From positions 511,001-575,000 of the forward strand of contig OX030957.1 of assembly GCA_943735955.1 (NCBI GenBank): a stretch of 64,000 nucleotides of DNA, in the 5' to 3' direction. Positions 1 through 12,214 of the stretch are shown here, piece after piece. Every line of letters begins with the position of its first letter. The first letter of the stretch is position 1. This DNA is from Piscicola geometra. Lineage: Eukaryota > Annelida > Clitellata > Hirudinida > Piscicolidae. The notes under the pieces were generated by a model. That model saw nothing but the letters and a program-made list of their open reading frames with translations, did no database searches and was not told the DNA's origin. The position numbers and the translations under genes are program-made.

Positions 1-2275
1 ATGAATCTCACTATAAGTAATGGTACCCGTTTTTGCCAATTTACAAATCTGAAATTATAATTTTCATCTAACAGCTTGAATAAATGGAACTTTCAATTCA
101 GATATAAAATATTATTTTTCTAATTAATTCGAACTGTTTTAAATAACACAACAATTACATTTAATGAATTGAAGCAACCAAAAAAACAGTTGATTTATTT
201 TGACGCTAACTTCATAATATGACAAAAATCCAGCTTCTCTCGTGAATTCTCCAGCCGGACAAGGACCAGTCGTGGGAGCTCCAATTCCGTTGACCGCAGC
301 GTTGGCCAAAGTAAAGCACCTGGTAAATCAGTTGTTATGTATTGGTGAAGAGTAATATTAAATTTCCGTTCTTTAAACAATTTTTATCTTTGTGAAGCTT
401 TTGATCAACTTTATAATTGTATACTAAATTATTTTAATTTCCTGTGAGTTAATGGGTTATCTCATGCATATAAATGAATATCTCACCTTCCGTAGGTAGC
501 TAGCCCAATTACCAACTTACTCTTGTCCAAACCCAATGACACCCAGTATTTAGCCGCCCAGTCCTGAGAAGGCGTGAGATGCGATGATGATTCCATTGAT
601 CATATAATTCAAATCAAATAAAAAACAAAAATTACCAAGTTTAAGTTATCTCCAGGAGTGGAATATAATGGAGCGTTGAATCCAGTAACTGACTCCCAAG
701 AACCATGGAGGTCGTATGACATGAGACTTACAAAGTCCAAGTACCTGATAAGTTTTAAACAAGACATGAATTAATTTGATTGAAAGTATAAACATAACTT
801 TTTTTTTCTTGTTTTATTAATTCAATTTTTTAGAATATCTAAAAACTAAAAAAAAATAATTTAAGCTGAATATTATAGAATTAAAACTAAAAAGATAAGC
901 TAGAAACGTATAAGAAATAACTTGTTAAGCTCTGCCACTTCGAAACCATTGTCAATGTTTTCTTTACCAGCTGGCACCGCAGCACTCAAAAGAAGCTTCA
1001 AGTTTCTTGTTGTGATTTCGTTTCTGAATTCCTAAAAAAATAATTAATATAAAGATTAAATGGTTGAACGATAAGATATATTTAGAGCCTATTCTTAAAA
1101 AAATTGTACAAAGAAAATATTAATAATTCTATTCAACGTGTTAAAAAGTTTATCAAATAGGATTATACATTTTTTTCTCTTATTTAATCTGAATTTATCT
1201 TGGGTTAAACTTCAGCTCGGTGCTTCCTACTCACTTTGACGAGGAGAGTATATCTCTGCTTGTCCTCTCGAGGACTTCCCCTCGATCCAGGGTACTCAAA
1301 GTCCAAGTCGAAGCCATCGAAGCTATACTTCTGCAGCAGCTCTAGAGAAGAATCTATGAACGTTTTTCTGTTTTCAGCTGTCGCCAAGGTTTTTGTCATT
1401 TCGGCGGTTCCTGCGTTCCATCCACCTACGGCTAAGAGAGTCTTGAGAGCTGGGTTTTTCTTTTTCAAATCATTGAATTTCACGTACCTTATTAGAGTTG
1501 TAAAAAACTTTCAATTTTGAGTATCGTTCGATTGAAAAGATTCAATTTTGATTTTTTGAACGGCTTTTTAAACCTTTATTCTCTTCTAGCCACTCACATT
1601 CCGGTGCTTCCTTCATCATTCCACTCAAACGCCAACAACTTGTTGTTCTCCAGCTTTTTGGATGGGTTTTTGTTTTATTAATGGTTTCATTTTTATATTG
1701 GTATTTTATATTTTTAACTCGTATTATTTTTTACTATGTACCGTAAAAACCGAAATCTTTTAAAATTATTATTTTATACACTTTTTTTTGATCTCTCTTA
1801 GTTTAAATAAACTGAAGTAACTATTCAGTGTATTTACAAGATATTTCTATTATAAAAAAAATTAATTGTTTGTACATTTTAAAAATAAATTTTATTAATA
1901 GGAATAAATAATGTACGTTTTCTTAAAATACTCTTTAAAAATACTTAATATCTTTTTAATATGCTTACTTTAGCAAAAGCGAACACAAGGTGGGAGCAAA
2001 GGCTGGGATCAACATTCTCTGGCACAAACTTGCCTGAGCCAGGTCTGTACTGCGACCAGTTGGTGTAGTAACAGACCTTAAAATCACCTGCGGAAGAAAA
2101 GTTTGAACTATGATTGTAATTAAAAGATTATAAAACTTTCGTTAATTCAACTGATTTTATTATTGAAAATTATTCACATTTAAAATGCTAAAAAGTTTGT
2201 TTAATGAATCAATGAAGTCTCACCTGCTTGGGCAACTGCGACGAGGCAGAGCAGCACTGAGAAAATCAGCTTCAT
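1..2275 (-). CDS. GH18 chitinase, tandem copy 1 (3' part outside window)
   Basis: This is a secreted family-18 glycosyl hydrolase expected to cleave chitin. Exons read on the minus strand: 2224-2275, 1969-2087, 1598-1653, 1235-1487, 922-1031, 636-744, 487-563, 211-319 and 1-48 (cut by the window edge). All junctions are GT-AG and stay in frame. The start at 2275 gives a signal peptide [17 protein letters not shown], then [13 protein letters not shown], the typical GH18 first strand. The fourth exon carries the active-site motif DGFDLDFE, with catalytic Glu and supporting Asp intact. A later exon carries SYDLHGSWE, the conserved substrate-cleft strand. Copies 2 and 3 lie upstream in the same orientation. 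By comparison with copy 2, the missing part should hold the end of the barrel, a Ser/Thr linker and a CBM14 domain. Family assignment is secure; whether it acts in digestion, moulting or immunity cannot be seen. Confidence 0.93.
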
Positions 2276-2309
2276 CTTTAATTCTCAACGAACCCTTGTT
2301 CAAGCCTCC

Positions 2310-2317
2310 CTTATATA
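2310..2317 (-). promoter_or_regulatory. TATA box of chitinase copy 1
   Basis: Reading on the minus strand, TATATAAG lies 35-42 bases upstream of the ATG at 2275. This spacing implies a very short 5' leader. The aligned position in copy 2 (about 10857-10866) has drifted to TTTAAAAAAG. In copy 3 it is TTTAAATAAG and has been split by the MULE insertion. Confidence 0.6.
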
Positions 2318-2809
2318 CAAAAGCAGAAACCACCTCTAATTAAAAATGTTGAACAATTACTTTATTCATTTTATAATTAAATAGTTATATATAATCAATT
2401 TGTCTGATTTTCAAAAGTCATTACAATTATTGGTCTTTCACTCAATACTAATTACTCGTTATTGACTGCACTTCGAAACATTCATCATCGTCCTTATTGA
2501 AATACTTTTCTATATTTTAAATTTTTATATTCGAAATTACTTTTCAATTTAAAACAAATACAAACAATAAAGGTCTGGAGGGTTTTTACTTGATCTTCTT
2601 CATTTATGAAGTGAAATAGCTTTTCCAAAAATCTCTTAACAATGAAATCAAATATTTAAAAGGTAGTTGGTCTTCTATGATATTTGCTTCACTCATTAAT
2701 TTAGTGATAAATATTTTTTTAAATTTTATTAAGAATATTTATTTTAAGGTATTTAAATGAAAATAACCTAATTGCTATAAAAGTCAATTATATAAAGTTG
2801 TGTATTAAG

Positions 2810-2994
2810 AACGTTGTGAACGGGTAGCGAGTCGGCAACGACTCTCGGCTTGACCAATAATGAAAGGTCCTAGATTCAAGTACAAACAATGCACTAGTAA
2901 CCAGAGCCGCAAATGAAAATATGCAACCTAAGTGGCCTGGAAGCCCGTTCGGGTTATACGCCGCTATAATAATGCTCGTCATTATTATTATTAT
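2810..2994 (+). mobile_element. tRNA-derived SINE (family A), copy 1
   Basis: A tRNA-like head has an A box (TAGCGAGTCGG near 2825) and a B box (GGTCCTAGATTCAAG near 2867). A conserved downstream block follows (GGCCTGGAAGCCCGTTCGGG at 2935-2954, then TTATACGCCGC). The element ends in an (ATT)n tail. A diverged full-length copy lies inverted at 41519-41705, and a fragment of the conserved block is at 50636-50681. The copies share the head, middle and tail, so this is a dispersed family and not a chance similarity. The rest of 2318-3525 is AT-rich, with no supported gene. Confidence 0.8.
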
Positions 2995-3525
2995 AAAATA
3001 ATTTTATTGTGAAAAAAAAGCTATTGGAACGTTTTTGGATATATTTTTTCTAGAGAAAACTGTGTACACTAAATATGATCTTGTCTTTTTTAAAGTATTA
3101 TAAAACAAATAAAACATATTTTACTTTTATTTATATTTAAGAACGTGAAATTTTAAAATGTGTGGAGGAATATAAGCCGTGAGTTGTTAACTACTCGGCC
3201 ACTCCTTTATTCTTTTTTATTAATGTTATCCAAGTAAAATAGTAAAACTAAACTATATAACTTTTGTATCATAAATTTCAACTTTCACTAACTTTAACAT
3301 ATAATGTATAACCTTTTTAATTTTATACAATTAATGACTGCGTTTCATCTTTTTCAATGTTCAATATTTTCTGAATGAAAATTCATTTGTAATCTTTTAT
3401 TTTATTTTATAACAAAGACATTTGACAAAACAAATGGGCATAATATCAAAAATTATTTACAATGTTTCTCTATTTGGTTAAGGCTTCACTATTCTTCTTT
3501 CTAGCCTCAAAGTCATCCCCGCCAT

Positions 3526-5324
3526 TTACTGGTTAATCACTGTAACGAATGTCATTGGAAACAACCCCCTGAAGACTTGGGAACCTCTTGCTATTTCCCC
3601 TTCCCACCAGTTTTCGTCTTGTTTTCTGAGTTTTTAATATCAATCCCGGTGAGTTTCAAAACATGATAAATAAGCTAAATATCTTTTTATTTAATTTTCC
3701 TATTTATTTAATTATAAATAATATATTATTTGTTAAAAGTATCTTCAATTTAATATTTTATGATATGTAAATCACAAAGCAAATGAGAGAGAAGTTTCAA
3801 AACTCTGAGACGACCTTGTAACAACCACAATATCCCCCCGCTTCATTTCCAATTCTTCTGGTCCTTGAGGCTTGTAGTCGTAATTCGCTACTACTTTTAA
3901 CTTCAAATAAAAATATATAATTTAAACTACTTGTGCCTAGATTCAGTCTCAAATTGTTTAATAATTGTTTAAACAAAATTCATAAAAGTTTCACTAGCCA
4001 GTTTTCGATCTGTCAATAGCACGTTGTATGTTTTTGAGATAGAAGAAGATTTGTAGAAGAGAACAACGTCATTGAGACTTCTGAATGATCTTGCCCACAC
4101 ACTGTACCTGTGGTTCAATGCTGAAGGTGCTTTAATGAACATTTTTTTTCACCAAATCCTATAAATCAGTTTTTAAAAATACAAATAAATTGATTTTGAA
4201 ATTATCTTTTTTTAATTGCTTGTAAATCTTCAATAATTATTTGAATCTTTAGCTTTTTTTCAATGTTAATAATAAAATTGGGATAATCATTATTAGAAAA
4301 CCTATCTCCAGTTCTGGTAATTTTGAAATGTTGAATTTCATCACCGCACCTGAGTGGTTAAGAAACAATTTAAAACATGATAATAAAAAATATCACTTCC
4401 TAATTTTATTAAAGGTTGTAAAAAAACATAAATACTGACTCATATTAATACTAATTTTCGCCAGTAATCACTGTAAAACTTACAAATCATTTTTCTCGTA
4501 AGATTTTAGATTAGATTACGTATAAATAAATTTTATAAAATCAAAACTGATTTCGTTATTATTTTGTGTTTTTTGCCACTAACTTGACAGATATGGAAAA
4601 CCCGCCTTTCACATTCTCACTTAACCTCACTACAAAAGCGCCGTCTTCCTGGACAAAATTGCCCTTCTCATCCTTCTCTTGCAAAAGTTCTTCAGAACTC
4701 ACCCTTGACAACAACCGCACGTACCACCTTAAGTTCAGAGTGTTTTTTTATATGAAAATCTTTACATCATCAGTTCTTTCAAACACTAATTATTTGTATA
4801 GCTTATGTTTTAAAAGAAATTTATTTTATTAGTAAAAAAAAGCGATATTAATATAATTTTAAAAAGGATCAATTTAAGATCACTAGTGCTACGACATAAA
4901 CCAGCCACAAACGAAGGCACTCTGAAGTCGATATGGTTGCTGGGTACAACTCCGACTATCCCATCTTTCTCAGCTCGGTACCAATTTGCGTCTTCGTCTA
5001 TATTGAGAATCTGACAAAATTGAGTTGCGAATGAAGCAAAAAAATGAAATTTTGTCACAAAATCGGATGATTTTTTAGATGATTTTAAAACATATGTTTG
5101 TTTTAGCCTAGGTAATTTCTATAAAAGGTTTTTAAAACTAATATCAAAAGAAAATAGTCTTTTGTGGCTCTATAAGATAGGTCTTTTAAACAAAAAGCAT
5201 ATTTCCTCGATCTCATATGAAATTTATAAATTAAATATTTAATAACCTTGATCAGGTCATGTTTTTTAAAACTCAGTTCATCATGCTCCTTTGCCGTGAA
5301 GGTGTGCTTAGCTGTCGCTTCCAT
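3526..5324 (-). CDS. GRB2: GRB2/drk/sem-5-type SH3-SH2-SH3 adaptor
   Basis: This adaptor would link phosphotyrosine receptors to Ras activation through SOS. Seven exons on the minus strand (5247-5324, 4913-5010, 4584-4727, 4302-4349, 3995-4107, 3815-3893, 3526-3625) splice in frame to exactly 220 codons including stop, or 219 aa; human GRB2 has 217. The N-terminal SH3 (residues 1 to about 58) starts MEATAKHTFTAKEHDELSF and contains ANWYRAEKDG. The SH2 (about 60-150) has WYVRLLSR, the FVVR strand that holds the phosphotyrosine-binding Arg, and EIQHFKI. The C-terminal SH3 has ANYDYKPQ, ELEMKRGD and NWWEGE. The start at 5324 matches the family; an in-frame Met 24 bases upstream gives a nonstandard N-terminus. 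The gene lies between two chitinase paralogues on the same strand, with no visible functional link. The fifth intron donor could instead be placed a few bases earlier as GC; the GT choice gives the best alignment. Confidence 0.95.
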
Positions 5325-6133
5325 TTCTTGTCCACATACATTTTTCATAAAATTTGAAAATTTTATTTAAATCTTTTTTTCGAGTTTTTATATGGTTTAA
5401 TTCACAGTCATGCAATACCTTAATGAAAGACGTAGAAAGAATTTTCCAAGATCCAGGATTAATCAGCTGATTCAAACATATTTTATTACTTTTGAAAACT
5501 TAAATTATTTTCCCTATTAAGTTAATTAATATAATTATAATAATTTTTGTTTGAGCTAGATTTACAGTTGGTCCAGGAAGTTCAAGAAATGATAATAAAA
5601 TAGAATTATGATAAAATCTTCAAAACTAAACCAAAGTGTCTTCTAAAGTCGTATATAAAATTTTAAAATTTGGTGTTAAATCATTAGTAGGAAGATGGCA
5701 CTTAGAGTAATGATGTGGAAGATTCTAATTGTGAACATGTACTCAAGGTGATGACAGGCAGGTCGTGAACGAATTCAGATCACTTAATTGCGCTACTATT
5801 AGCAGTGTAGCTATAGTTATAAAAACTCCAAAGTATCTCAACCACTAAAGTATAAGGAATAACATTTTTTTACCAAGACAATTTTTTCACAGCTAGTAAA
5901 GAAATAAAAGGTTACTTAAGAGATTTTTTTTTGTTTTATACACAATTTAAATCTATTTCATATTCTAACTTGTACTTTTAACAGAGTTATTTAAAGTAAT
6001 ATATAATAATACAACTTTTTGAATATATTTAGAAAAATCCCGTAGTTAGAATCTGATTTGTACTGAATAATTTATTTAGAAAACACTAAGTAAACTTCAT
6101 TTTTTTCCTTGTATATTATTGAATGCTGTGAAA
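5325..6133. other. Intergenic: GRB2 upstream and chitinase 2 downstream flank
   Basis: AT-rich, with no supported gene. The stretch from about 5930 to 6130 is related to the downstream flank of chitinase copy 3 (about 12770-12870). Both contain the landmark AACAGAGT followed by a similar AT-rich string. It is therefore part of the tandem duplication unit. Confidence 0.5.
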
Positions 6134-6453
6134 CAGGGGCGGCGATCTGCTGCAAATCTTGTGGGGATCCTAAGCAGCATGGACGATCCTGAGGGGGTCC
6201 GGACTTTCCCTCCCCCCTGTTTGAAAGACATTTTAAACTTCTTTTTTGATACGAATATTTGAGTAAGTAAAGAATAGTTTGGTTTTAGACAGCTATGACT
6301 AAAACTACACATACTCACAATGTATTACAACAGTTTTATGCCACGGTTGACCATTATGCTCGTATCAAAACGATTTTTAAAATTTTTGTTTTAAAAAAAT
6401 GAGGGGGTCATATTAAAAGTGGGAGGAGGGAGTCTGGACCATCGCCGCCCACG
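6134..6453. mobile_element. hAT-like MITE with 8-bp target duplication
   Basis: The left end CAGGGGCGGCGAT and the right end, read inward as CGTGGGCGGCGAT, match at 11 of 13 positions. The element is flanked by direct repeats of CTGTGAAA at 6126-6133 and 6454-6461 (nine bases if the preceding G is included). A CAGGGG terminus with an 8-bp duplication is characteristic of hAT elements. It carries no transposase, so it is non-autonomous. The rest of the gap to 6851 is AT-rich and related to the copy 3 downstream flank. Confidence 0.75.
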
Positions 6454-6851
6454 CTGTGAAAGGTTTTCAATGAGGCGCACTAGCTCTGAAAAGTAAACTT
6501 TAAAGATTAAAAATGCGTCTTATTCATTGTGTTTTATGATAATGAAAATCTGATTAGATAATTTATTTCGGAAACATCAGTTGAATTTCATTTTTTTCAT
6601 CGTATATTATCGAATAATGTGAAAGGTTCTCAAATGCAATTTAACTTATTCATAAAAGTCCAAATAAAAAAATAAAAGGTTAAAAATACAGAATCAATTT
6701 AAATCCATCCCCACCAGTTATCCTTTTGATAAAACTTTGAATTATTTTTAATTATACATTCTTCAATTCTACCTTTCGATTAATCAGTTCAATTAAATTC
6801 TTTTTTGAATAAAGATCAAGTATCAATACTTTTTACTTAGCCAATTTACCT

Positions 6852-9800
6852 TTAATTAATGTGTACGTTCGAGTTACAAGGCTTACCTTCAAGTGAAACC
6901 TCGTTTCTATGGACACAAGCATCTTTTTTGATGTCAAAGACCAGGTCAGAAAGGCAAGAATTTGGGAAAATTATATCATTGGAACATGTGATGAACTTGG
7001 AGCAGTCGGTAGGGTGTTCGTAGTTTCCGCTTGGCTTTCCAGAGCAGCCTGTTCAAAAGAATTGTTTTCTATATATAAATAAAAGAAAATTCTTGATTTG
7101 TATCTTTTAAATATTATTTTTACTTAATTAAAAACTCTGAATTTTATAGATAAAACTTTTGAAAAAAGTAAAAAATCTTTTAAAATTAAAGAATATTATT
7201 AAAAAATTTTTTATCTTATTTATAATAAACTTACTGAATTTTTCTTTTTTTGAGACCGTTGGTAAAGAAGTCGTTGTGTTTGCTGGTTTTTTTATAGCTT
7301 TGGTATCAGGCATGTCGGAAGTGACAGTCGTGATGGTCGATGAAGGAGTACTTGAAGAACTTGAAATTGTTAAGCAATTGTTGAATATAAGTTTCATTAC
7401 TCAAATATTGTCACTCATCAGCAAACTCATTTCAATTCAATCATCAGTACACTGAAGTTGTGGCTTTGATCAGAGGGTAGGTCGGGCCACCGCAATATGT
7501 ACCTATGAGTTTCAAATTATTATGATAAGTAATAGTATTTTGTTTTTAAAACACGAATTATAAATTCTTAGGAAAAATAAATTCAAAAAAGAGTTTTTTT
7601 TTCTAAATCATTTAAATTTTAGTAAATTAAAAAAGGGGATTAAATTTTTCATTTTCCATTTATTTCTTTTTTTATTCGCACTAATACGTTTTTTTTATAC
7701 CTGTGAAATCATCGAGATCCAGAGTCCAAACCATCCATCCACCGTAGCCGCTTGACACAATGTAGTCGCTCTGGAAAATATATTCAAATTATTTGAATAT
7801 ATAAACTTCAATAAATATTTGAAATACCTATTTTTAGCTTAATAAAGTTGATAAAAATTAATGATTATAGTGGATTAATGGGTTTAAAAAAGTGTGAAAA
7901 GCCAAACTTTTTATTTAAAAAGTTTTAAAGAACTTTGAACCAGCCTTTAATTTGATGCTGGCTTCATTGTCATAGCCAACCCAGAGAGTTCCTTGCGTCA
8001 AGTAGTATACTTTATGAGTCTCACTATAAGTAATGGTACCCGTTTTTGCCAATTTACAAATCTGTAATTATAACTCTACTCAACAGCTTGAATGAATAGA
8101 ACCTTTTATTTCAAACATTTTGGAATAAAACAAAAATTAATTGAACTGAATTTACAAAAAACTCTGTTAATTAATTCATGAAAATATTTTTCAACGACTG
8201 ACTTCATAATATGACAAAAATCCAGCTTCTCTCGTGAATTCTCCGGCCGGACAAGGACCAGTCGTGGGAGCTCCGATTCCGTTGACCGCAGCGTTGGCCA
8301 AAGTAAAGCACCTGTTGAATCAGTTGTTGTGTTTCATTAACGAGTGGTATTGACTTTGAATTATAAATAAATCTATATGAAGACATTTTATATACCACAA
8401 ATATAAATTTGATCTATTTTTAATAATGTCAAAGCTTCATTTTGGTAAAACTTTTAATCAATTTAACTATCTTATAACTATTTTTTTATTATTTTATAAC
8501 ATTTTTCATTATATGTATGTAATGAGTTATCTCTCTAAGATATACTCACAATTACATCTAAATGAACACCTCACCTTCCGTAGGTAGCTAGTCCAATTAC
8601 CAACTTACTCTTGTCCAAACCCAATGACACCCAGTATTTAGCCGCCCAGTCCTGAGAAGGCGTGAGATGCGATGATGATTCCATTGATCATATAATTCAA
8701 TGGAAAAAACATGGGCGACCACACATAGCCCCGTCGTTTATATTTAAATATTTAATTGTTATTTGTATTTTATTTGTTCTTTCATACAAGTGCTAGTTTT
8801 GCTCCCCATTTTATATATGTTTTTTATTTAATTTATTTAAATTTATCTGATGCAACCTGTCGTTTATATTTAAAGTTTGAAATGTTTAAATAATCATGTT
8901 CATTTTCGAGAAGCTTTTTCAGTATTCATTCTGTTTTTATAGTCCTATACATTTTTCTCTCTTTGATATTGGTTATGCCTACGCTTACAATTTTATATTT
9001 TGTTATCTTAGAATTGAAAACTGTATAAAAACATAAAAAAATTACATATTTGAAAACGATTTGTAAAATATAAGACAATCGCCATTTTTTTATATTAATA
9101 ATTGTATTACTGTTAATATTTTTTTGGAAAGATTTTTTTGTTTTGACCCTCCCCCTTGAAAAAAGTCTGCGAAAGCTTATGATGAAAAGACATATGTTAC
9201 CAAGTTAAGAGTATCTCCAGGAGTGGAATATAAAGGAGCGTTGAATCCAGTGACATTTTCCCAAGAACCGTGGAGGTCGTATGACATCAGACTTACAAAG
9301 TCCAAGTACCTGATTAGTTTTAAACAAGACGTGAATTATTTGAAATTAAAGTTTAAAGAAGTTGTTTTTACATTTTACTTTTTTTAAATATCTAACAAGT
9401 TTAATAATTTCTATTTTTAAAATATAAATTGAAGCTGAAAACTATCGAATTAAAATTAAAAAGTTAGGCTAGATTCGTATAAGAAATAACTTGTTAAGCT
9501 CTGCCACTTCGAAACCATTGTCAATATTTTCTTTACCAGCTGGCACCGCAGCACTCAAAAGAAGCTTCAAGCTTCTAGTTGTGATTTCGTTTCTGAATTC
9601 CTGAAAATGATTTTTATTAGGTTTCAATATTTCTTTAAAGGTTGATAATTGAAATATATTTAAAGCTTATTCTTCAACCGTTTATTTTAAGAAGTATTGA
9701 AAATGATATTCACGTGGTAAAAAGAGTATAATATAAAATAATCTATTTTTATTTAAGTTAATCTTCAGCTCGGTGCTTCCTACTCACTTTGACGAGGAGA

Positions 9801-10825
9801 GTATATCTCTGCTTGTCCTCTTGAGGACTTCCCCTCGATCCAGGGTACTCAAAGTCCAAGTCGAAGCCATCGAAGCTATACTTCTGCAGCAGCTCTAGAG
9901 AAGAATCTATGAATGTTTTTCTGTTTTCAGCGGTCGCCAAGGTTTTTTTCATTTCGGCGGTTCCTGCGTTCCATCCACCTACGGCTAAGAGAGTCTTGAG
10001 AGCTGGGTTTTTCTTTTTCAAATCATTGAATTTCACGTACCTTATTAGAGTTTTAAAAAACTTTCAATTGTGAGTATCGTTCAATTGAAACGATTCAGTT
10101 TTGATTTTTTGAACCGCTTTTTAAACCTTTATTCTCCTCCAGCCACTCACATTCCGGTGCTTCCTTCATCATTCCACTCAAACGCCAACAACTTGTTGTT
10201 CTCCAGCTTTTTGGATGGGTTTTTGTTTTATTAATGGTTTCATTTTTATATTGGTATTTTATATTTTTAACTCGTATTCTTTTTTACTATGTACCGTAAA
10301 AACCGTAAAAATAATATTTTAAAAACTTTTTTTAACTTCTCTTAATTTAAATAAACTGAAGTAATTATTCCGTGTATTTTCAAAATATTTCTATTATAAC
10401 ACAATCTAAAACAAAACTTTTTTACACTTTAAAATAATTTTTATTAATAGGGATCAATAATGTACGTTTTCTTAAAATATTCTTAAAATAATACTTGATA
10501 TCTTTTTAATATGCTTACTTTAGCAAAAGCGAACACAAGGTGGGAGCAAAGGCTGGCATCAACATTCTCTGGCATAAACTTACCTGAGCCAGGTCTGTAC
10601 TGCGACCAGTTGGTGTAGTAGCAGACCTTGAAATCACCTGCGGAAAAATAGTTTGACCTATGATTGTAATTAGAAGATTCTACAACTTTCGTTAAGTCAA
10701 CTGATTATATTATTAAAAATTATTCTAACGTAAAATGCAAAAATGTTTGTTTAATGAATCAATGAAGTCTCACCTGCTTGGGCAACTGCGACGAGGCAGA
10801 GCAGCACTGAGAAAATCAGCTTCAT
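6852..10825 (-). CDS. GH18 chitinase with CBM14 domain, tandem copy 2 (complete)
   Basis: A complete secreted chitinase in 13 minus-strand exons: 10774-10825, 10519-10637, 10151-10206, 9788-10040, 9491-9600, 9201-9309, 8575-8651, 8203-8311, 7945-8061, 7701-7770, 7451-7502, 7235-7359 and 6852-7048. They sum to 482 codons including stop. Order in the protein: signal peptide (1-17), a GH18 barrel with intact DGFDLDFE and closing strand [12 protein letters not shown], a Ser/Thr/Pro-rich linker ([14 protein letters not shown]), and a C-terminal six-Cys chitin-binding peritrophin-A domain ([19 protein letters not shown] onward). The intron after exon 9 fits best as GC-AG (AAG|GCTGGT); no nearby GT keeps the frame. 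The intron at 8652-9200 is about 480 bases longer than in the sister genes because of an insertion. This is the only copy seen complete and intact. Confidence 0.95.
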
Positions 10826-12214
10826 CTAAAATTCTTGACTAAAACTTGTTCAAGCCTCTCTTTTTTAAACAGTTTCGTAAAGATCCTTCTGTATAAATTT
10901 ATCTATTTCATATAGATTATTTGTAGGCGTCATCATCAGCAAAGTGTTTGCTTCTCAGAATCAATCTATTATTTGAAGAAAGTATTGTTATTAGCTAGTT
11001 TTTAAATTATTAAAATGCAGAAACCACCTTTAATTACAATTTTCGAACATTTCATTTAGCCATTTTTTTATTGGATATTTTTAATTATCAGCAAATTTTC
11101 AAAACCATTATATTTATTACTTTTAAGAAATACTAATAATTCTTTGTTGGCTGCATTTTCTTATTTCATTACTCTTCCATATATTTAATTTTTATATTAG
11201 GAATAACCTTGCAATGAGCTTCAAAAAATATTCAATGGGTTATAAATTGATCTTTTCATTATTGGAGTAAAATAGTTTTTCTTAACAGTTAACTCGAATA
11301 TTTTAAAGCTAGTTTGTCTGGTTTAAAAATTGCTTCATTCATCAATTTAGTGATAAATATGTTTTAGTATTTTTTAAAACGATGTATCGCAACGTTATTA
11401 AATAAAAATAACCTAATCAATATTATTTAATAAAAGTCAACTATAAAAAGTGGTTTATTGAATCATATTAAGGAAAAATTTCAAAATATTGGAGTTGTAT
11501 TAGAGATATACATTTTCTTAGAAAAATGTGTAAACTATACATAAGCTTGTATTTTGGAAACAATGTAATTTCATTGTTATTTAAAAAAGTGAAACTGAAA
11601 ATTTTCATTACAAATTTATCAAAAAGTCCGCATTTCATATGCTTGGGATTAAAAGTTTTAATTGATTTTTTGCCGTCTTTTATAAACAAGAATCGAAAAC
11701 GTCAGAAAAATCATTTAACATTTAGAGTAGACAAAATTTATTGACCATGTGAAACCCTAAAAAATTCAAAGCTTCGAGAAGAGCAGTCAGAGTTGAAGGA
11801 AAGATACGCTATTTGTATAAGAGAAACCAGCGTAAGTTAAAATATAGTTAAAAATCTTTTTAAACAATTTACAATAAACCAGAAGGTTTTTCCAAAGCTT
11901 CTTTTAAAATAGAACTTTCTAAAATAACGTTTGGGTAATATTATAAACCTGTTTCGTTACCCGTGATATCACTCTTCTATCTTTAGGAGGAGATAAACTA
12001 TTAAAATTTGATTTAAAGTATGAAGTAGGGATTGAGCAAAAGAATGGCAAATGTCCATGAAGAGATACGGTCTTTATCTAAGATTGGAAATATTAAAAGA
12101 TTTCTTAAAGTGTCGTTTAAAGTTTGCTATAGGACCACCTGGGAGACACACCAAACAGGAGGGAAAAGGTGCTCTAGTCAGATCGAACCAAAATTTTAGC
12201 AGGGACAAGAAAGA
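10826..12214. other. Intergenic: promoter and upstream region of chitinase 2
   Basis: The first 700 bases or so are paralogous to the regions upstream of copies 1 and 3. They share GCAGAAACCACC with copy 1 at about 2323. They share a long stretch with the displaced copy 3 upstream region after 22101. The remainder is AT-rich, with no supported gene. Confidence 0.5.
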
